From Paenibacillus sp. JCM 10914 (GTDB taxonomy: Bacteria; Bacillota; Bacilli; Paenibacillales; Paenibacillaceae), in contig NZ_BAZR01000012.1 of NCBI RefSeq assembly GCF_001315105.1, positions 62,001 to 126,000 of the forward strand: a stretch of DNA of 64,000 bases, written 5' to 3'. The stretch's first letter is position 1. Every line of letters begins with the position of its first letter. The translations under genes were made by a program, and so were the position numbers. This document shows positions 20,890-30,597 of this stretch, one piece after another. The notes under the pieces were generated by a model. That model did not search any database. It had not been told where the DNA came from and saw only the letters and a program-made list of their open reading frames with translations.

Positions 20890-21655
20890 CTTCGCCTCTC
20901 TGATTGTGAATGAGAATATGAAGATTTATTATCGGGTGCGTACCTGGGTGATGCTCGGGATTCTTATATTCTTTAATGCTGCGATGCCGGCGATTTTATT
21001 CTTCTCGGATGCTTCAATGGATCCTTGGACGGTCTTCACCTGGACAGAAAGCTTCACACTGTATTTAAGCGCCATCTTCACCGTGATGATTGCCTCGGAT
21101 ATAATGGCGGGTGAATTTACAGGGGGCACAATCAAGCTGCTGCTGATCAGACCATGGAGCCGCGGCAAAATCCTAATGTCCAAGCTGATCGCTTTCACGA
21201 TGTTCGGACTGCTCTGCGCGATTATTACTGCCGCTGTGGGCATCGTCTCCTCGATGCTGTTCTTTGCCGGTTCGCAGGTGCCATCGGAGTTGGCCGGGCA
21301 GGCGGCAAGCCATGCGCTGCTGCTGCTGTTGACGGACACGATCCAGGTCCTCGTCATAGCGCTTATCGCCTTCATGCTCTCCACCGTGTTCCGATCAGGC
21401 GGACTGTCGATCGGATTGTCGCTGCTGGTGTTGTTCACCAAAGATCTGATCGGCTTCATCTTCAGTCCTGAACGTTATGGATGGGCTAAATATCTGTTGT
21501 TCCAACATACCGATCTGAGCGTCTATATTCGTTCTTCTGTCGGTCCGGGCGGAGTTAGTCTCGGCTTCTCAGTAACGATGCTCGCGCTCTACAGTTTGTT
21601 GTTTGTCTTGATCTCTTGGTTGGCTTTTGCAAGAGGGATGTTGCAACCTAAGTGA
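20879..21655 (+). CDS. ABC-2 type transporter permease
   Basis: About 258 residues from the ATG at 20879 (an ATG at 20876 is equally possible), behind GGGAGGGG. Six hydrophobic segments and the conserved DIMAGEFTGGTIKLLLIRPW near residue 78 are typical of ABC-2 permeases paired with BcrA-like ATPases. Its start overlaps the end of the ATPase gene, which is normal for this pair. The substrate is unknown; relatives export antibiotics or lipids or act in stress resistance. The apparent single ATPase-permease polypeptide in this sequence is an artefact of a missing G near 20873. Confidence 0.8.
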   Translation: MLNNFASLIVNENMKIYYRVRTWVMLGILIFFNAAMPAILFFSDASMDPWTVFTWTESFTLYLSAIFTVMIASDIMAGEFTGGTIKLLLIRPWSRGKILMSKLIAFTMFGLLCAIITAAVGIVSSMLFFAGSQVPSELAGQAASHALLLLLTDTIQVLVIALIAFMLSTVFRSGGLSIGLSLLVLFTKDLIGFIFSPERYGWAKYLLFQHTDLSVYIRSSVGPGGVSLGFSVTMLALYSLLFVLISWLAFARGMLQPK

Positions 21656-21659
21656 ATAG

Positions 21660-21706
21660 GAGCCCCTTCAGCCATGTTAAAGCCATGGATACGAAAGGGG
21701 CTCTTT
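21660..21706 (+). terminator. Rho-independent terminator after the ABC transporter
   Basis: GAGCCCCTT pairs with AAGGGGCTC around an inner CCATG/CATGG hairpin, followed by TTT. It lies between convergent genes. Confidence 0.7.
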
Positions 21707-21744
21707 ATCATTGAAGCAGCCACGCAAATCCTCCATGCACCAGA

Positions 21745-22161
21745 CTAGCCTGCTTCCGGGCGTTGGAGCGAGATTGGTGCCTCCGTTACTTCAGCTTGCT
21801 TGCCTGTCTGAGCAGTTGGCTGTTCCATATGACTTGAACCGTTCAGTAGTCCCCCCTCCATAATAATGAGGGAAGTGGCATAGACGTCACCGTTCATCTG
21901 ACCCGTCGGCGTAATCGTCAATCGGGCCTCAGCCGTAATATCTCCATAGACTTGACCTGCCACGATAACCTCACGGCCCATAATGTTGGAACGGGCAACG
22001 GCACGTTCACCGATGGTGACACAACCCTGACTTTCAATGGTGCCGCTGAAATGCCCGTCAATTCGAATATTATCCTCGCACTGCAGCACGCCCTCCATTT
22101 CACTCCCAGGTCCGATCAACGTATCAATTCGATGTGATGTGCGTTTATTTTTCTTTTTCAT
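21745..22161 (-). CDS. Bactofilin family cytoskeletal protein
   Basis: 138 residues from the ATG at 22161, chosen for AGGAGG 10 bases upstream. The core (about residues 15-115) is a run of short hydrophobic/Gly-rich turns: LIGPGSEMEGVLQCEDNIRI, GTIESQGCVTIGERA, GQVYGDITAEARLTI, TGQMNGDVYATSLII. This is the DUF583 right-handed beta-helix that self-assembles into filaments. The N-terminus is basic (KKKNKR) and may contact membrane, and the C-terminal tail is low complexity. It follows an M23 peptidase gene by 13 bases; bactofilin/M23 pairs are known to localise peptidoglycan hydrolases that shape the wall. Confidence 0.9.
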   Translation of the reverse strand: MKKKNKRTSHRIDTLIGPGSEMEGVLQCEDNIRIDGHFSGTIESQGCVTIGERAVARSNIMGREVIVAGQVYGDITAEARLTITPTGQMNGDVYATSLIIMEGGLLNGSSHMEQPTAQTGKQAEVTEAPISLQRPEAG

Positions 22162-22174
22162 GGCCAGATTCCTC

Positions 22175-23146
22175 CTATTGCAAATATGATATCGGGTCCA
22201 GCGTTTGATCATTCTTTACGACTTGAAAATGAAGATGGGGGCCAGTGCTTCTTCCGGATGAGCCCAGCTCGCCGATGGTCTGGCCCTGCTCGACACGTTC
22301 TCCCTCCGATACGCTCAGCCTGTTCAGATGCATGTACCATGTCTCCAGGCCGTTTGGATGCTTGATGATAATATAAAGTCCGCGTGCCCCGCTGCGCTGG
22401 GCTGTCGTAACGACACCGGCACCGGCTGCATAGATTGGGTCACCGATTTTACCCGCAATATCGATTCCCGCATGATAGGCTGACCGCCCGGTAAAGGGGT
22501 CGCTGCGGTAGCCGAAGCTGGAAGTCAGTCGTTTGGATTCCGTTGGCCAGCGTGAGGGCATGCCCTCACGCTGATCCTGTGTCTCTTGCGCCTGTACCAA
22601 TGTTCTTGGGATATGCTGCTCCATTCTTGAAATGATCTGTTGGATTTCCTCGAAGTCATCTTTGGTTTCTCTGGCAAGGTTCAGCATCTCGTTCTCATGG
22701 ACCGCAATGAATTCACCCCCGACGTGATGCGCATCATCTTCGGTGCTGTAAGAGGTTTGGCCGGATAATTGGCCATGTTTCTCAATAAATTGCTGTAATT
22801 CCACCTCGAGCTGCTGCACACGTTCCATCTGGATTTTCGTCTGCTCGGCCTCGCCAGACAATTGGATAATGGCCCGGTTTAATCGTTCTATCGCTTCATT
22901 CTTGTCTGTGACGGTGATCTCCATTTTTAAAGCTTCCAAGCTTTTGAGCGTCAGCTGCTGTTCCAGGCCCGAGATCGTCTGGGCGGATTGAATTTGCAAG
23001 GATACGATTAGTCCGGCAATCGACAGCAGAGCAGCCGCAGGCACCGCTATCATCAGTGGTTTGGACAATTGGATCTGTTTGACAGAATGCTGGGCATCCC
23101 GGAGCACCAGCAGGGTCAAACGTTGCTTCCGGTGTGCGGTTCTCAT
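22175..23146 (-). CDS. Membrane-anchored M23 family metallopeptidase
   Basis: 323 residues from the ATG at 23146 (GGGAG upstream). A basic N-terminus precedes one transmembrane segment (about residues 34-55), then a coiled-coil region (about 60-150, heptad-rich QL/LE). The C-terminal LytM/M23 domain contains HAGIDIAGKIGDPIYA, holding the H-x3-D zinc ligands, and TGPHLHFQV with the H-x-H ligand. All metal ligands are present, so it should be an active endopeptidase cutting peptidoglycan cross-bridges or stem peptides. Together with the downstream bactofilin it forms a likely cell-shape or division module on the minus strand. Confidence 0.9.
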   Translation of the reverse strand: MRTAHRKQRLTLLVLRDAQHSVKQIQLSKPLMIAVPAAALLSIAGLIVSLQIQSAQTISGLEQQLTLKSLEALKMEITVTDKNEAIERLNRAIIQLSGEAEQTKIQMERVQQLEVELQQFIEKHGQLSGQTSYSTEDDAHHVGGEFIAVHENEMLNLARETKDDFEEIQQIISRMEQHIPRTLVQAQETQDQREGMPSRWPTESKRLTSSFGYRSDPFTGRSAYHAGIDIAGKIGDPIYAAGAGVVTTAQRSGARGLYIIIKHPNGLETWYMHLNRLSVSEGERVEQGQTIGELGSSGRSTGPHLHFQVVKNDQTLDPISYLQ

Positions 23147-23391
23147 GGCATCTCCCTTCCATACATCATATTCGGGACTCGCGTTTAACATCCGATATAC
23201 TTGGCCATCTCCTTATCTAGTATGTATTCTATGGTTTCGTAGAACATGTCAAAAATAATGCAAAGCGAGAATTTATTCAGCAAGGTGCAGCATTGGGTAA
23301 TTGAATAAATAATGAAGCAATTGGTCAATGATGTAGGTATCTGCTCATGGCTGATTTTTATTACTATCTTTCATAGTTAGGGGGCTGCCGT

Positions 23392-24822
23392 ATGGTGTGG
23401 CTTCTGCTGGCACTTATTTTTTTTATTGTGCAAGTCGCGACGGTATTGCTTCTGGAGTATCGCAGTCCGTCCAAGGCTGTCGCATGGGTATTCATTATGC
23501 TGTGCCTTCCGGTGATCGGGTTTGTACTCTATTATTTCGTGGCCCAGGATTATCAGAAGCGCTTAAAGATTCGCAAGCGCGGATCAAGATTGTTCCAAGA
23601 GATTCGAAGCCATTTATGGGATCGGGCCGATATCGTTAGGCGCAAAGAAGATATGAACAATCCCGAATTCCATCACAATGCACGTCTGTTTAACTTGCTG
23701 AATCACCTGTCTGAAAGCCCCATTACCGGCTGCAACGAAAGTCGGGTATTAACGGACGGGGAGGAGACCTTCGCGGCCATGCTGGAAGCGATGGAACAGG
23801 CGAAAGAGCACATTCATGTCGAGTTCTATATTTTTCGCGACGATCAGATTGGGACTCAATTTCAGGATGTGATGATCCGTAAAGCTAGGGAAGGGGTCAA
23901 GATACGCCTCATTTGTGACGGGCTTGGCAGTATCAAGCTCAAACAGCCCTTTATCCAGAAGTTTAAGGATGCGGGCGTGGAATTTTATTACTTCCTACCG
24001 ATATGGGTATCCATGTTTAGTCGTAGAATTAACTACCGGAATCATCGCAAGATCGTGGTGGTTGATGGCACGGTTGGGTTTCTGGGCGGCATCAATGTTG
24101 GCGATGACTATCTAGGCAAGGATGTTAAAATGGGCTATTGGCGCGATACGCATCTGGAGCTGAGAGGGGATGCGGTTTATTTCCTTCAGAATGTGTTCCT
24201 GCATGACTGGAAGCTGGCTTCGGGGGAACGGATTGCGGATCATGGGCTGTACCCGGAGCATGATTGTACCGGCAATGAACAGGCGCAAGTATTAAGCAGC
24301 GGCCCGGATATGAACTGGAATGCCATTCAGGAGATGTGCTTCGGGGCGATTACAGTAGCCAAAGAGCGAATCTGGATAACGACACCGTATTTCATACCGG
24401 ATCAGGGAGTTTACGAAGCATTGAAGACGGCTGCCGTGAGCGGGGTGGATGTGCGGATTATCATTCCGGACCGGGCCGATTCCCGGCTTGTGAAGCTGGC
24501 CAGTCTATCTTACGTTGAGGAATTGTTAGCCGCCGGTGTTATCTTCTATGAATATGAGAAAGGCTTTATCCACGCGAAGGTGCTCATTGTGGATGAGTTG
24601 CTCGGCTCCGTCGGAACGGCAAACTTGGATATGCGAAGCTTCTTCTGTAATTTCGAACTGACGGCTGTGCTGTTTGATCAGCAACCGATCGACCGACTCG
24701 TTTCGGACTTTGAAGAAGACCTAAGACATAGCAAGCAGATTGATGCGCAAGCCTTTCAGCACCGAGGAAGATGGCAGAAATCCAAGGAAATTTTGTGTCG
24801 TATGTTCTCCCCACTACTATAA
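23392..24822 (+). CDS. cls: Cardiolipin synthase (phospholipase D family)
   Basis: 476 residues, the standard length. Two N-terminal transmembrane helices (LLALIFFIVQVATVLLL and the next hydrophobic stretch) are followed by two HKD motifs: HRKIVVVDGTVGFLGG near residue 218 and HAKVLIVDELLGSVGTAN near residue 394. Both have His, Lys and Asp intact. The enzyme condenses two phosphatidylglycerols to cardiolipin at the membrane. ATG start with TTAGGGGG upstream. It is monocistronic as far as visible, divergent from the M23 gene with a 245-base gap. The gap holds an AT-rich stretch in which I see no convincing promoter. Confidence 0.93.
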   Translation: MVWLLLALIFFIVQVATVLLLEYRSPSKAVAWVFIMLCLPVIGFVLYYFVAQDYQKRLKIRKRGSRLFQEIRSHLWDRADIVRRKEDMNNPEFHHNARLFNLLNHLSESPITGCNESRVLTDGEETFAAMLEAMEQAKEHIHVEFYIFRDDQIGTQFQDVMIRKAREGVKIRLICDGLGSIKLKQPFIQKFKDAGVEFYYFLPIWVSMFSRRINYRNHRKIVVVDGTVGFLGGINVGDDYLGKDVKMGYWRDTHLELRGDAVYFLQNVFLHDWKLASGERIADHGLYPEHDCTGNEQAQVLSSGPDMNWNAIQEMCFGAITVAKERIWITTPYFIPDQGVYEALKTAAVSGVDVRIIIPDRADSRLVKLASLSYVEELLAAGVIFYEYEKGFIHAKVLIVDELLGSVGTANLDMRSFFCNFELTAVLFDQQPIDRLVSDFEEDLRHSKQIDAQAFQHRGRWQKSKEILCRMFSPLL

Positions 24823-24896
24823 ATCCTTGCGTATATACACATCTGACATGAGATGTTAAGTTGATCTCTCTGACCCAAAATATAAAAGGAAGAACT

Positions 24897-24926
24897 TTGA
24901 AAATCCCTTCGTTTATATGATAGAAT
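24897..24926 (+). promoter_or_regulatory. Candidate sigma-A promoter for the YitT gene
   Basis: TTGAAA at 24897 and TAGAAT at 24921 separated by 18 bases, 66 bases before the ATG. Confidence 0.45.
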
Positions 24927-24991
24927 ATTTATATGGGTTCCGCTTATAAATATATATAAGCTTAGATTCTTAAGCTGAACGGGGGAGATAT

Positions 24992-25909
24992 ATGTCAAGT
25001 GATGTAAAGATTCTTGCACAAGTCAAAGCGGAGCAGCAGAAGCCGGAGAATCCCAGGGCTGGTTCCGCAGCCTTGAGGATTCTCCGCCGTCTGGTGTTCT
25101 TAACTTTGGGTGCGGTATTGATGGCGGTAGGTTTGGAGATTTTTCTAGTGCCAAACCATATCATTGATGGCGGAATAACCGGGATATCCATTATGATCTC
25201 CCATATTACGGAATTGCCGCTCGGTATATTCCTCACCTTGTTCAATTTACCGTTCTTGTTCATGGGATACAAACAGATTGGCAAGACGTTCGCTTTATCT
25301 ACGCTGTTTGCCGTGCTGGTCATGTCGGCCGGCACTTATTTTCTTCACCCCGTCGACCCGCTAACGATCGATCCATTGCTGGCTGCGGTATTCGGCGGCG
25401 TGCTGCTCGGTGTAGGGGTCGGGCTTGTTATTCGATCCGGCGGATCGCTTGACGGCACAGAGATTGTAGCAATATTGATCAATAAACGGACGCCGTTCTC
25501 CGTCGGCGAGATCGTCATGTTCATCAATGTGTTCATTCTCGGAAGCGCGGGCTTCATCTTTGGCTGGGATCACGCGATGTACTCCTTGATTGCTTACTAC
25601 CTGGCTTTTAAATTAATCGATATTACGATTGAAGGGATCGATCAGTCCAAATCGGTATGGATCATTAGCGACAAGCATAAGGAAATCGGCGATGCCCTGA
25701 CCCAGCGATTGGGACGTGGTGTTACCTATCTGGACGGCGAAGGCGCTTATTCAGGAGACAGCAAGAAGGTAATCTTCGTTGTGATTACCCGGCTTGAGGA
25801 AGCGAAGCTGAAGACCATAGTCGAGGACTGGGACTCCCAAGCCTTCATTGCCGTGGGGAACATTCATGACGTGAAAGGCGGCAGATTCAAGAAAAAAGCC
25901 ATTCATTAA
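24992..25909 (+). CDS. YitT family membrane protein (DUF161/DUF2179)
   Basis: 305 residues. A short hydrophilic N-terminus is followed by five to six transmembrane helices (residues about 30-215), including VPNHIIDGGITGISIMIS and RSGGSLDGTEIVAI, the signatures of the YitT family. A cytoplasmic DUF2179 domain (residues about 220-300) begins KSVWIISDKHKEIGDALT. The family is widespread in Bacillota with no firm biochemical role. ATG start behind GGGGGAG. A strong bidirectional terminator at 25917 ends the unit against the convergent serine hydrolase gene. Confidence 0.88.
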   Translation: MSSDVKILAQVKAEQQKPENPRAGSAALRILRRLVFLTLGAVLMAVGLEIFLVPNHIIDGGITGISIMISHITELPLGIFLTLFNLPFLFMGYKQIGKTFALSTLFAVLVMSAGTYFLHPVDPLTIDPLLAAVFGGVLLGVGVGLVIRSGGSLDGTEIVAILINKRTPFSVGEIVMFINVFILGSAGFIFGWDHAMYSLIAYYLAFKLIDITIEGIDQSKSVWIISDKHKEIGDALTQRLGRGVTYLDGEGAYSGDSKKVIFVVITRLEEAKLKTIVEDWDSQAFIAVGNIHDVKGGRFKKKAIH

Positions 25910-25916
25910 TCGTTCT

Positions 25917-25960
25917 AGTTCCACCCGTTTCGCTTACTTGGCGCGGGTGGAACTTTTTTT
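25917..25960. terminator. Bidirectional terminator between yitT-like and serine hydrolase genes
   Basis: AGTTCCACCCG pairs with CGGGTGGAACT, followed by TTTTTTT on the + strand. The 3' end of the minus-strand hydrolase gene (TAA at 25934-25936 once its frame break is repaired) lies inside the loop. Confidence 0.85.
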
Positions 25961-26984
25961 ATAATGACGGATAATTCTAGCCATGCCCTGTACCGCTATC
26001 GATTGACCTATGGCCTGATTAACGGTTCCGGTGAAATACAAACCCGTTTCGATGGTGGAAGGCAAATGCGCCGGATTGCCCCCAGTGTCCGATTAGGCCT
26101 TGGCGAAGTGCAAATGGAGATATCGGTTGTCTGGAGATCCCTGTGCCGTAATAGAAAGTACCGGGGGACCAGAGGAAATTCCACTTCATCGTTAACTCTT
26201 TCAGCTCGGACTTAGGAAACAGGCTGCCATCAAAGAAAGCACGCAGGAAAGTCATATTCTCTTTCGCTGTTGAAACGATGCCGCCTTCGGTTCCAATCGA
26301 GGACATGTATATAGGCAATCGCAGCCGCTTTTCCTTGTAATAGAAATCGATCGGGCTGTCGTCCTGTGGATCAAGATAAAAATAAGTATCGTTCAGGTTC
26401 AGCGGGTCAAATATACGTTCCTTAAATAAGCTGGCGACGGGTTGCCCTGTAATATTCTCCAGAATACGACCGAGCAATTGATAATTGGTGTCTGAATATT
26501 GTGCTTTGCCCTTTTGACCGGGAAAGAACTTCGGCTTTGCTGCTTTGGCTGCGCTCAGAACCCTGGTTAGCCCAAAGGGCTGGTCATGACCAGCTACCAA
26601 ATCCGCGAATACCTGACCCGAGAAGTAATCGGGAATGCCGGAAGTATTGGACATAAGATGTTTGACGGTGATGAGCCCGGAGTAATCGTGATGATCCAGA
26701 ATGTGCAGAGCTTGCATAATATCATCAGACAGATGTTGACGGATCGGGTCATCAAGGTCTATTAATCCTTCAGCTCTCAACTGAAGGATGATGGCCGTCA
26801 CATATAGCTTGGTAACACTCGTAATGAAATATCGGTCATGCGGCTGCATCCCGCCAGCAGAACTGACAAGTGCTAGGTTTCTGTCTTGATCCTCCACGCA
26901 TAGAACCGTACTGAATATGCGTTTATTCTCACCCATTTTGGACATCCACTGATCAAGCCTTGATTGTTCGAGCCAACTCCCCAT
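25934..26984 (-). CDS. Serine hydrolase of the class C beta-lactamase/PBP4* family, frame break near 26050
   Basis: About 350 residues from the ATG at 26984 (GGAGGGGG upstream; an in-frame ATG at 27020 overlaps the tetR stop). S-V-T-K near residue 57 is the catalytic S-x-x-K and YSDTNY the Y-x-N motif. HWGQSGAF is the H-x-G-like third element. As written the frame ends at 26019, but adding two bases near 26050 changes HHRNGF to H-H-x-ETGLYFTGTVNQAIGQS and continues to TAA at 25936, the normal family ending. Likely a peptidase or esterase acting on D-Ala or small esters; no signal peptide is seen. It follows a tetR gene with overlapping stop and start. Confidence 0.78.
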
Positions 26985-27019
26985 ATGCCATTCCCCCTCC
27001 ATAAATTTGGATACCCTCA

Positions 27020-27595
27020 TTAGCGAGTTTCATGCTGCCGTTTGCGTGCGGCGCGGACAAAGTCCTCTGCAGCTTCATCCATCATTCGAAGCATCTGTTC
27101 ATCGTCAGGAATCTCGGTGAACAGATGGTTTGCCACCATGACGCACAGGCCTGTCTGGAATACCTGCATTTTAATCAATATCGCTTCCAACTCTTGGTCT
27201 GAGAAGCCGGACAGATCCGGGTCCTGCTGCATGAGTTCTACTACGTATTGAATTTGCTCAGGCGTATGTTTCATGTGTTGACTGTTCTTCATGATCAGGT
27301 CCCGGTACAGCACCGGATACTCTTTAGCAAACCGAAGGCTGGCCATGCCGATGTCACGGAACGGCTGTCCCGATGATTGATCCGTGATCAACTGCTTAGC
27401 GGTATGAAGAGCGTGGTTTACCACGTGCTGAACGAGTTCCTCCACATCGTTGAAATTAACGTATATCGGGGCAATCGAGCTCCCTAGCTGCTCAGCTACT
27501 TTGCGAATCGTGATGGAGTCAAGACCATCCTTGCGGGCAATCTGAAACGCGGCCAGCACAATGTCCTGTTTGGTGAATTTAGATTTTGGTGGCAT
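27020..27595 (-). CDS. TetR/AcrR family transcriptional regulator
   Basis: 191 residues. The N-terminal helix-turn-helix (residues about 10-55) reads IVLAAFQIARKDGLDSITIR-KVAEQLGSSIAPIYVNF, the standard TetR DNA-binding domain. The C-terminal helical ligand domain (about 75-185) shows no specific match. It is transcribed with the overlapping serine hydrolase gene and probably controls it and itself: a 28-base inverted repeat lies just upstream at 27623. The start is an ATG with GAGC upstream, and the ligand is unknown. Confidence 0.88.
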   Translation of the reverse strand: MPPKSKFTKQDIVLAAFQIARKDGLDSITIRKVAEQLGSSIAPIYVNFNDVEELVQHVVNHALHTAKQLITDQSSGQPFRDIGMASLRFAKEYPVLYRDLIMKNSQHMKHTPEQIQYVVELMQQDPDLSGFSDQELEAILIKMQVFQTGLCVMVANHLFTEIPDDEQMLRMMDEAAEDFVRAARKRQHETR

Positions 27596-27622
27596 GATAA
27601 GCTCCTTGCTCTATTATTATGA

Positions 27623-27650
27623 ATATCAAACGATATATATCACTTGATAT
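27623..27650. promoter_or_regulatory. Candidate TetR operator (28-base inverted repeat)
   Basis: ATATCAA at 27623 and TTGATAT at 27644 are centred on the inner palindrome GATATATATC (27632-27641). The whole 28 bases pair except for two positions per arm. It lies 28 bases upstream of the tetR start, where an autoregulatory operator is expected. Confidence 0.6.
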
Positions 27651-27787
27651 TTAATCATTATACAGACTGGTTTGTAAACAAAGCAAGTTTTGATTATAAT
27701 AGGAACATACGTTTGTTTAATGGTTGGGATATGGATGGATTTGTAGATTAATTTTGGATAATTAAGAGGCATGGAGGGGGCAAAGAC

Positions 27788-28776
27788 ATGGGACAGACTC
27801 GTTATGAGCACGTAACCACCAAGCAGACGTTAAACAGGGTGAAAGCGGAGAGGATGCCCTTCGATTGGTCGATCAATCCGTACCGTGGGTGTGGACACGG
27901 CTGCAGCTTCTGTTATGCCCGTGGCTTCCAATCCTTTATCGGAATGGGGTATGAGGATGAGTTCCAGCATCATATCTTTATGAAGATGAATGCGGCGGAA
28001 GCGCTGCAGCAGCAGCTAACCATCGCTGCCAAGAAACATGAGTACGACCTTGAAGCGATGCGGCGGTCCATCGGTGAAGTGACGATAGGAACGGCTACGG
28101 ATCCGTATCAGCCGATTGAGGGGAAAGCGAGATTACGCGGGAGTGCCTGAAGCTGCTTGCGAAATATCGGATATCCACCAATATCACTACTCGTTCCCCG
28201 CTAGTCATGCGTGACCTGGACATTTTGACGCGAATGGAGGACGTCTCCGTCAATATCAGTCTGAACACCATGGATGCGGCAGTGATCCGCATGTTGGAGC
28301 CGGCATCACCGTTACCGGCGGCCCGATTGGAGACGATTCATCGTTTGTCTGATGCGGGTGTGGATACCAGCCTTTTCGTAGCACCTGTACTGCCATTAAT
28401 TACGGATGCGGAGGATGGGATAAGGGGGCTCTTAACTAGTGCGCGCGAGCGTGGGGCGGTTTATGCGATGATATCTTTGCTGCGGTTGTCACGCGATGTG
28501 AAGAAATGGTATCTGGCAACGCTGAAACTTCACTTTCCGCAGCTTGTGCAGTCCTATCGGGAGCTCTATAGTCAAGGGGCATATGCCGAGGGCGACTATA
28601 TTCGCTCCTTCAAAGCCATGGCAGCATTGCTGCTCGCAGAATTTAAGCTGGACAAGCGAACGGCAGAGATGGCTGAAACAATTCCTTCCCTGCCAAGGAG
28701 GATGCCAGAGCCTTCCAAACCGGTGACAGGCAAAGAGCTAATGCCGGAGGTCGAGCAGTTATCCTTTCCGTTTTGA
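27788..28776 (+). CDS. SPL-like radical SAM protein, frame break near 28135
   Basis: About 329 residues when joined. The ATG at 27788 (GGAGGGG upstream) gives WSINPYRGCGHGCSFCYARG, containing the C-x3-C-x2-C radical SAM cluster ligands. The frame ends after EGKARLRGSA; adding one A in GATTACGCGG restores A-R-L-T-R-E-C-L-K-L-L-A-K-Y and continues to 28776. Later segments (NISLNTMDAAVIRMLEPASP, FVAPVLPLITD) match the Rv2578c/PA0069-type SPL family, relatives of spore photoproduct lyase whose reaction is not established. It is convergent with the NHEJ genes, overlapping the ligD polymerase end by 18 bases. Confidence 0.82.
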
Positions 28777-29684
28777 CGGACGCTTGGTTTGCGATTTGAG
28801 CTGATGGATCACGTTCTCGATCGGTTGAGGAGCCAGTGCTTGCAGCAGATCTCCTTTATCCTTGAGCCTGTCTACAATGTTCAGCAGATGAAACTCCTTC
28901 GGCGATACGTCCTGCTGTACTTCATCCCAAGTGAGCGGAGTGGAGACCGTGGCAAGCGTCCGGGCACGAGGGGTATACGGTGCCGCTAACGTCCTTCCGC
29001 TATAGTGCTGCAAGTAATCGAAATAGATCTTATTGCCACGGTTTTTCTTCAGCCGCTCGAGGGTGAACAGTTCGGGATGCTTCTCCGTTACATATTGCCC
29101 TACGAATTGTCCGACGGAACGCAGGTCATCGAAGGTAATTCCATCAGAAATGGGTACGATAACCTGCACACCGGTTGCACCGGAGGTCTTCGGGACCGAC
29201 GAGAGACCGAGGGATTGCAATACACTTCCTACAATGGCGGTCGCTCCATGATCCGCGGCTCTTCTTGCTGCGACGGATCGAGGTCAATCATCCATTCACA
29301 AGGCTGCTCGCTGCCGGCCAAGTGCAGGGAAGGGTGGAATTCAAGCGCGGCGAGATTCCCGAGCCATAACAGTTCCGGCAGTCCGTTAAGCAGCACATAG
29401 TTAATGTTCTCATGGATGTAGGTGGTAACGAATGGCGGGAGAGGCTCAGGTGCATTCTTCTGATAGAAGGATTCACCTTCCACGCCGTGCGGATATCTGA
29501 TCGTCGTTAGCAGCCTTCCCCGGCAATAACGAAGCAGATACGGGGAAATTGCTGCAAGTTTTTGCAGGTAGATGGCTTTCGTAATGCCAACCTCCGGCCA
29601 CAGTGGTTTATCGGGGTTGGTGATTTGAATTTCTTGTCCCTCGATTTGAAGGGTCCCTTTAATCGTGCGGTGACGTGCTATGAT
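28759..29684 (-). CDS. ligD: LigD-type DNA polymerase/primase domain protein, frame break near 29241
   Basis: About 305 residues when joined. The frame is open from 29696 and the protein begins near I-A-R-H-R-T-I-K-G-T-L-Q-I-E-G-Q. It continues with ITNPDKPLWPEVGITKAIYL, the usual N-terminus of bacterial NHEJ polymerase domains, then YQKNAPEPLPPF and EWMIDLDPS. The last contains the D-x-D metal ligands. At about 29241 one missing base turns E-R-T-A-I-V-G into ERPPL-stop; the second frame supplies VPKTSGATGVQV-IVPI and the C-terminus. No ATG, GTG or TTG lies in frame between 29696 and the homologous start. An ATC (29684) or ATA (29681) behind GAGGGGG is the only candidate, so the start base may be mis-sequenced. 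It fills gaps during Ku-dependent end joining. Confidence 0.8.
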
Positions 29685-29686
29685 CT

Positions 29687-30592
29687 TTACACCCCCTCAA
29701 TCGATACGAGTTTCGGATGACGCATCATACCGTCCTGACTCCATTCCAGAAAGGTCACTTGCACCTTGAGCGGCTCGCTTAGCCAGGCAAGCCGCTCTTT
29801 TCTCAGATCGGAATGAAGGGGATGCCAGACTGCGTTATCGGTATGATGATCCCCGGCATATTGGAGCAGGAGTCGCTTGTTCCGTTCGTTTAAACCGAGG
29901 GAGGCTCTGCCGATATAGTTGCGCTCCTCATCAGACAGCACCAGGCTGGCGACCCGTCCCTCACGAATGATGAATGCAACGGCGGTTGCCTCCATCTGGA
30001 TGGCAATCTTCTTCTTATACCAATCGCGATGCTTCTTGCCCTCACGGTAGGGAGAAGCAAGGCGCTTCATGACAATGCCTTCCCAGCCGCGCTCCTCTGC
30101 CCAATCCCATAAAGCTTCTCCATCAAGGAATAAGTCTGCGATTAAGAGCCCTGGCACGTTCGCTGCAACTTCCTTAAGACGGTGATGGCGTTCGATATAA
30201 GGCAGCTTACGCATATCCCGGTCTCCATCCACCAAAATGTCGAATACAACGTAGGTGAGACGGGGGGCGTTGGCGCTCACGGATCGGGAACGCTCTCTTT
30301 GCAGCACTTTCTGGAAGACGGGGCGTCCTAGCTCGGGATGGAAATACACAACTTCACCATCCAGCAAGAGCTGCTGCTTAAGTCCGGATAAGGAAGCCAC
30401 AATCTCAGGATAGAGCGCGGTTTTGTCCAGCAGCTTGCGGGAATAGAGTGAGACGCCGCTTTGGTCCAGACTTGCCAGAATTCGTACGCCATCCCATTTC
30501 AGCTGATAACCCCACTCTTTTCCGGTAAGGATTCGTTCGGCTGTAATGGGAGCCATTGGAGCTTGTGGCAGCAGATGCTTCATCTGTCCCAT
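29687..30592 (-). CDS. ligD: ATP-dependent DNA ligase (NHEJ, LigD ligase domain)
   Basis: About 301 residues. WGYQLKWDGVRILA contains the adenylated lysine (K-x-D-G motif I). LLLDGEVVYF, FDILVDGDRDMR, WEGIVMKRLASPYREG and DWYKKKIAIQMEA supply the remaining nucleotidyltransferase motifs, and the oligonucleotide-binding domain follows to the end. In many bacteria ligase and polymerase are one LigD protein; here they are two genes with adjacent ends. ATG at 30592 or GTG at 30595, immediately after the repaired ku stop at 30598. Together with Ku and the polymerase it seals double-strand breaks, important for spores during germination. Confidence 0.9.
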   Translation of the reverse strand: MGQMKHLLPQAPMAPITAERILTGKEWGYQLKWDGVRILASLDQSGVSLYSRKLLDKTALYPEIVASLSGLKQQLLLDGEVVYFHPELGRPVFQKVLQRERSRSVSANAPRLTYVVFDILVDGDRDMRKLPYIERHHRLKEVAANVPGLLIADLFLDGEALWDWAEERGWEGIVMKRLASPYREGKKHRDWYKKKIAIQMEATAVAFIIREGRVASLVLSDEERNYIGRASLGLNERNKRLLLQYAGDHHTDNAVWHPLHSDLRKERLAWLSEPLKVQVTFLEWSQDGMMRHPKLVSIEGV

Positions 30593-30597
30593 CACGA

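Noticed and set aside
20417-21655. Natural fusion of ABC ATPase and permease
   Set aside because: One missing G near 20873 removes the ATPase stop; with it, the ATPase ends at TAA 20887 and the permease has its own start and ribosome site.
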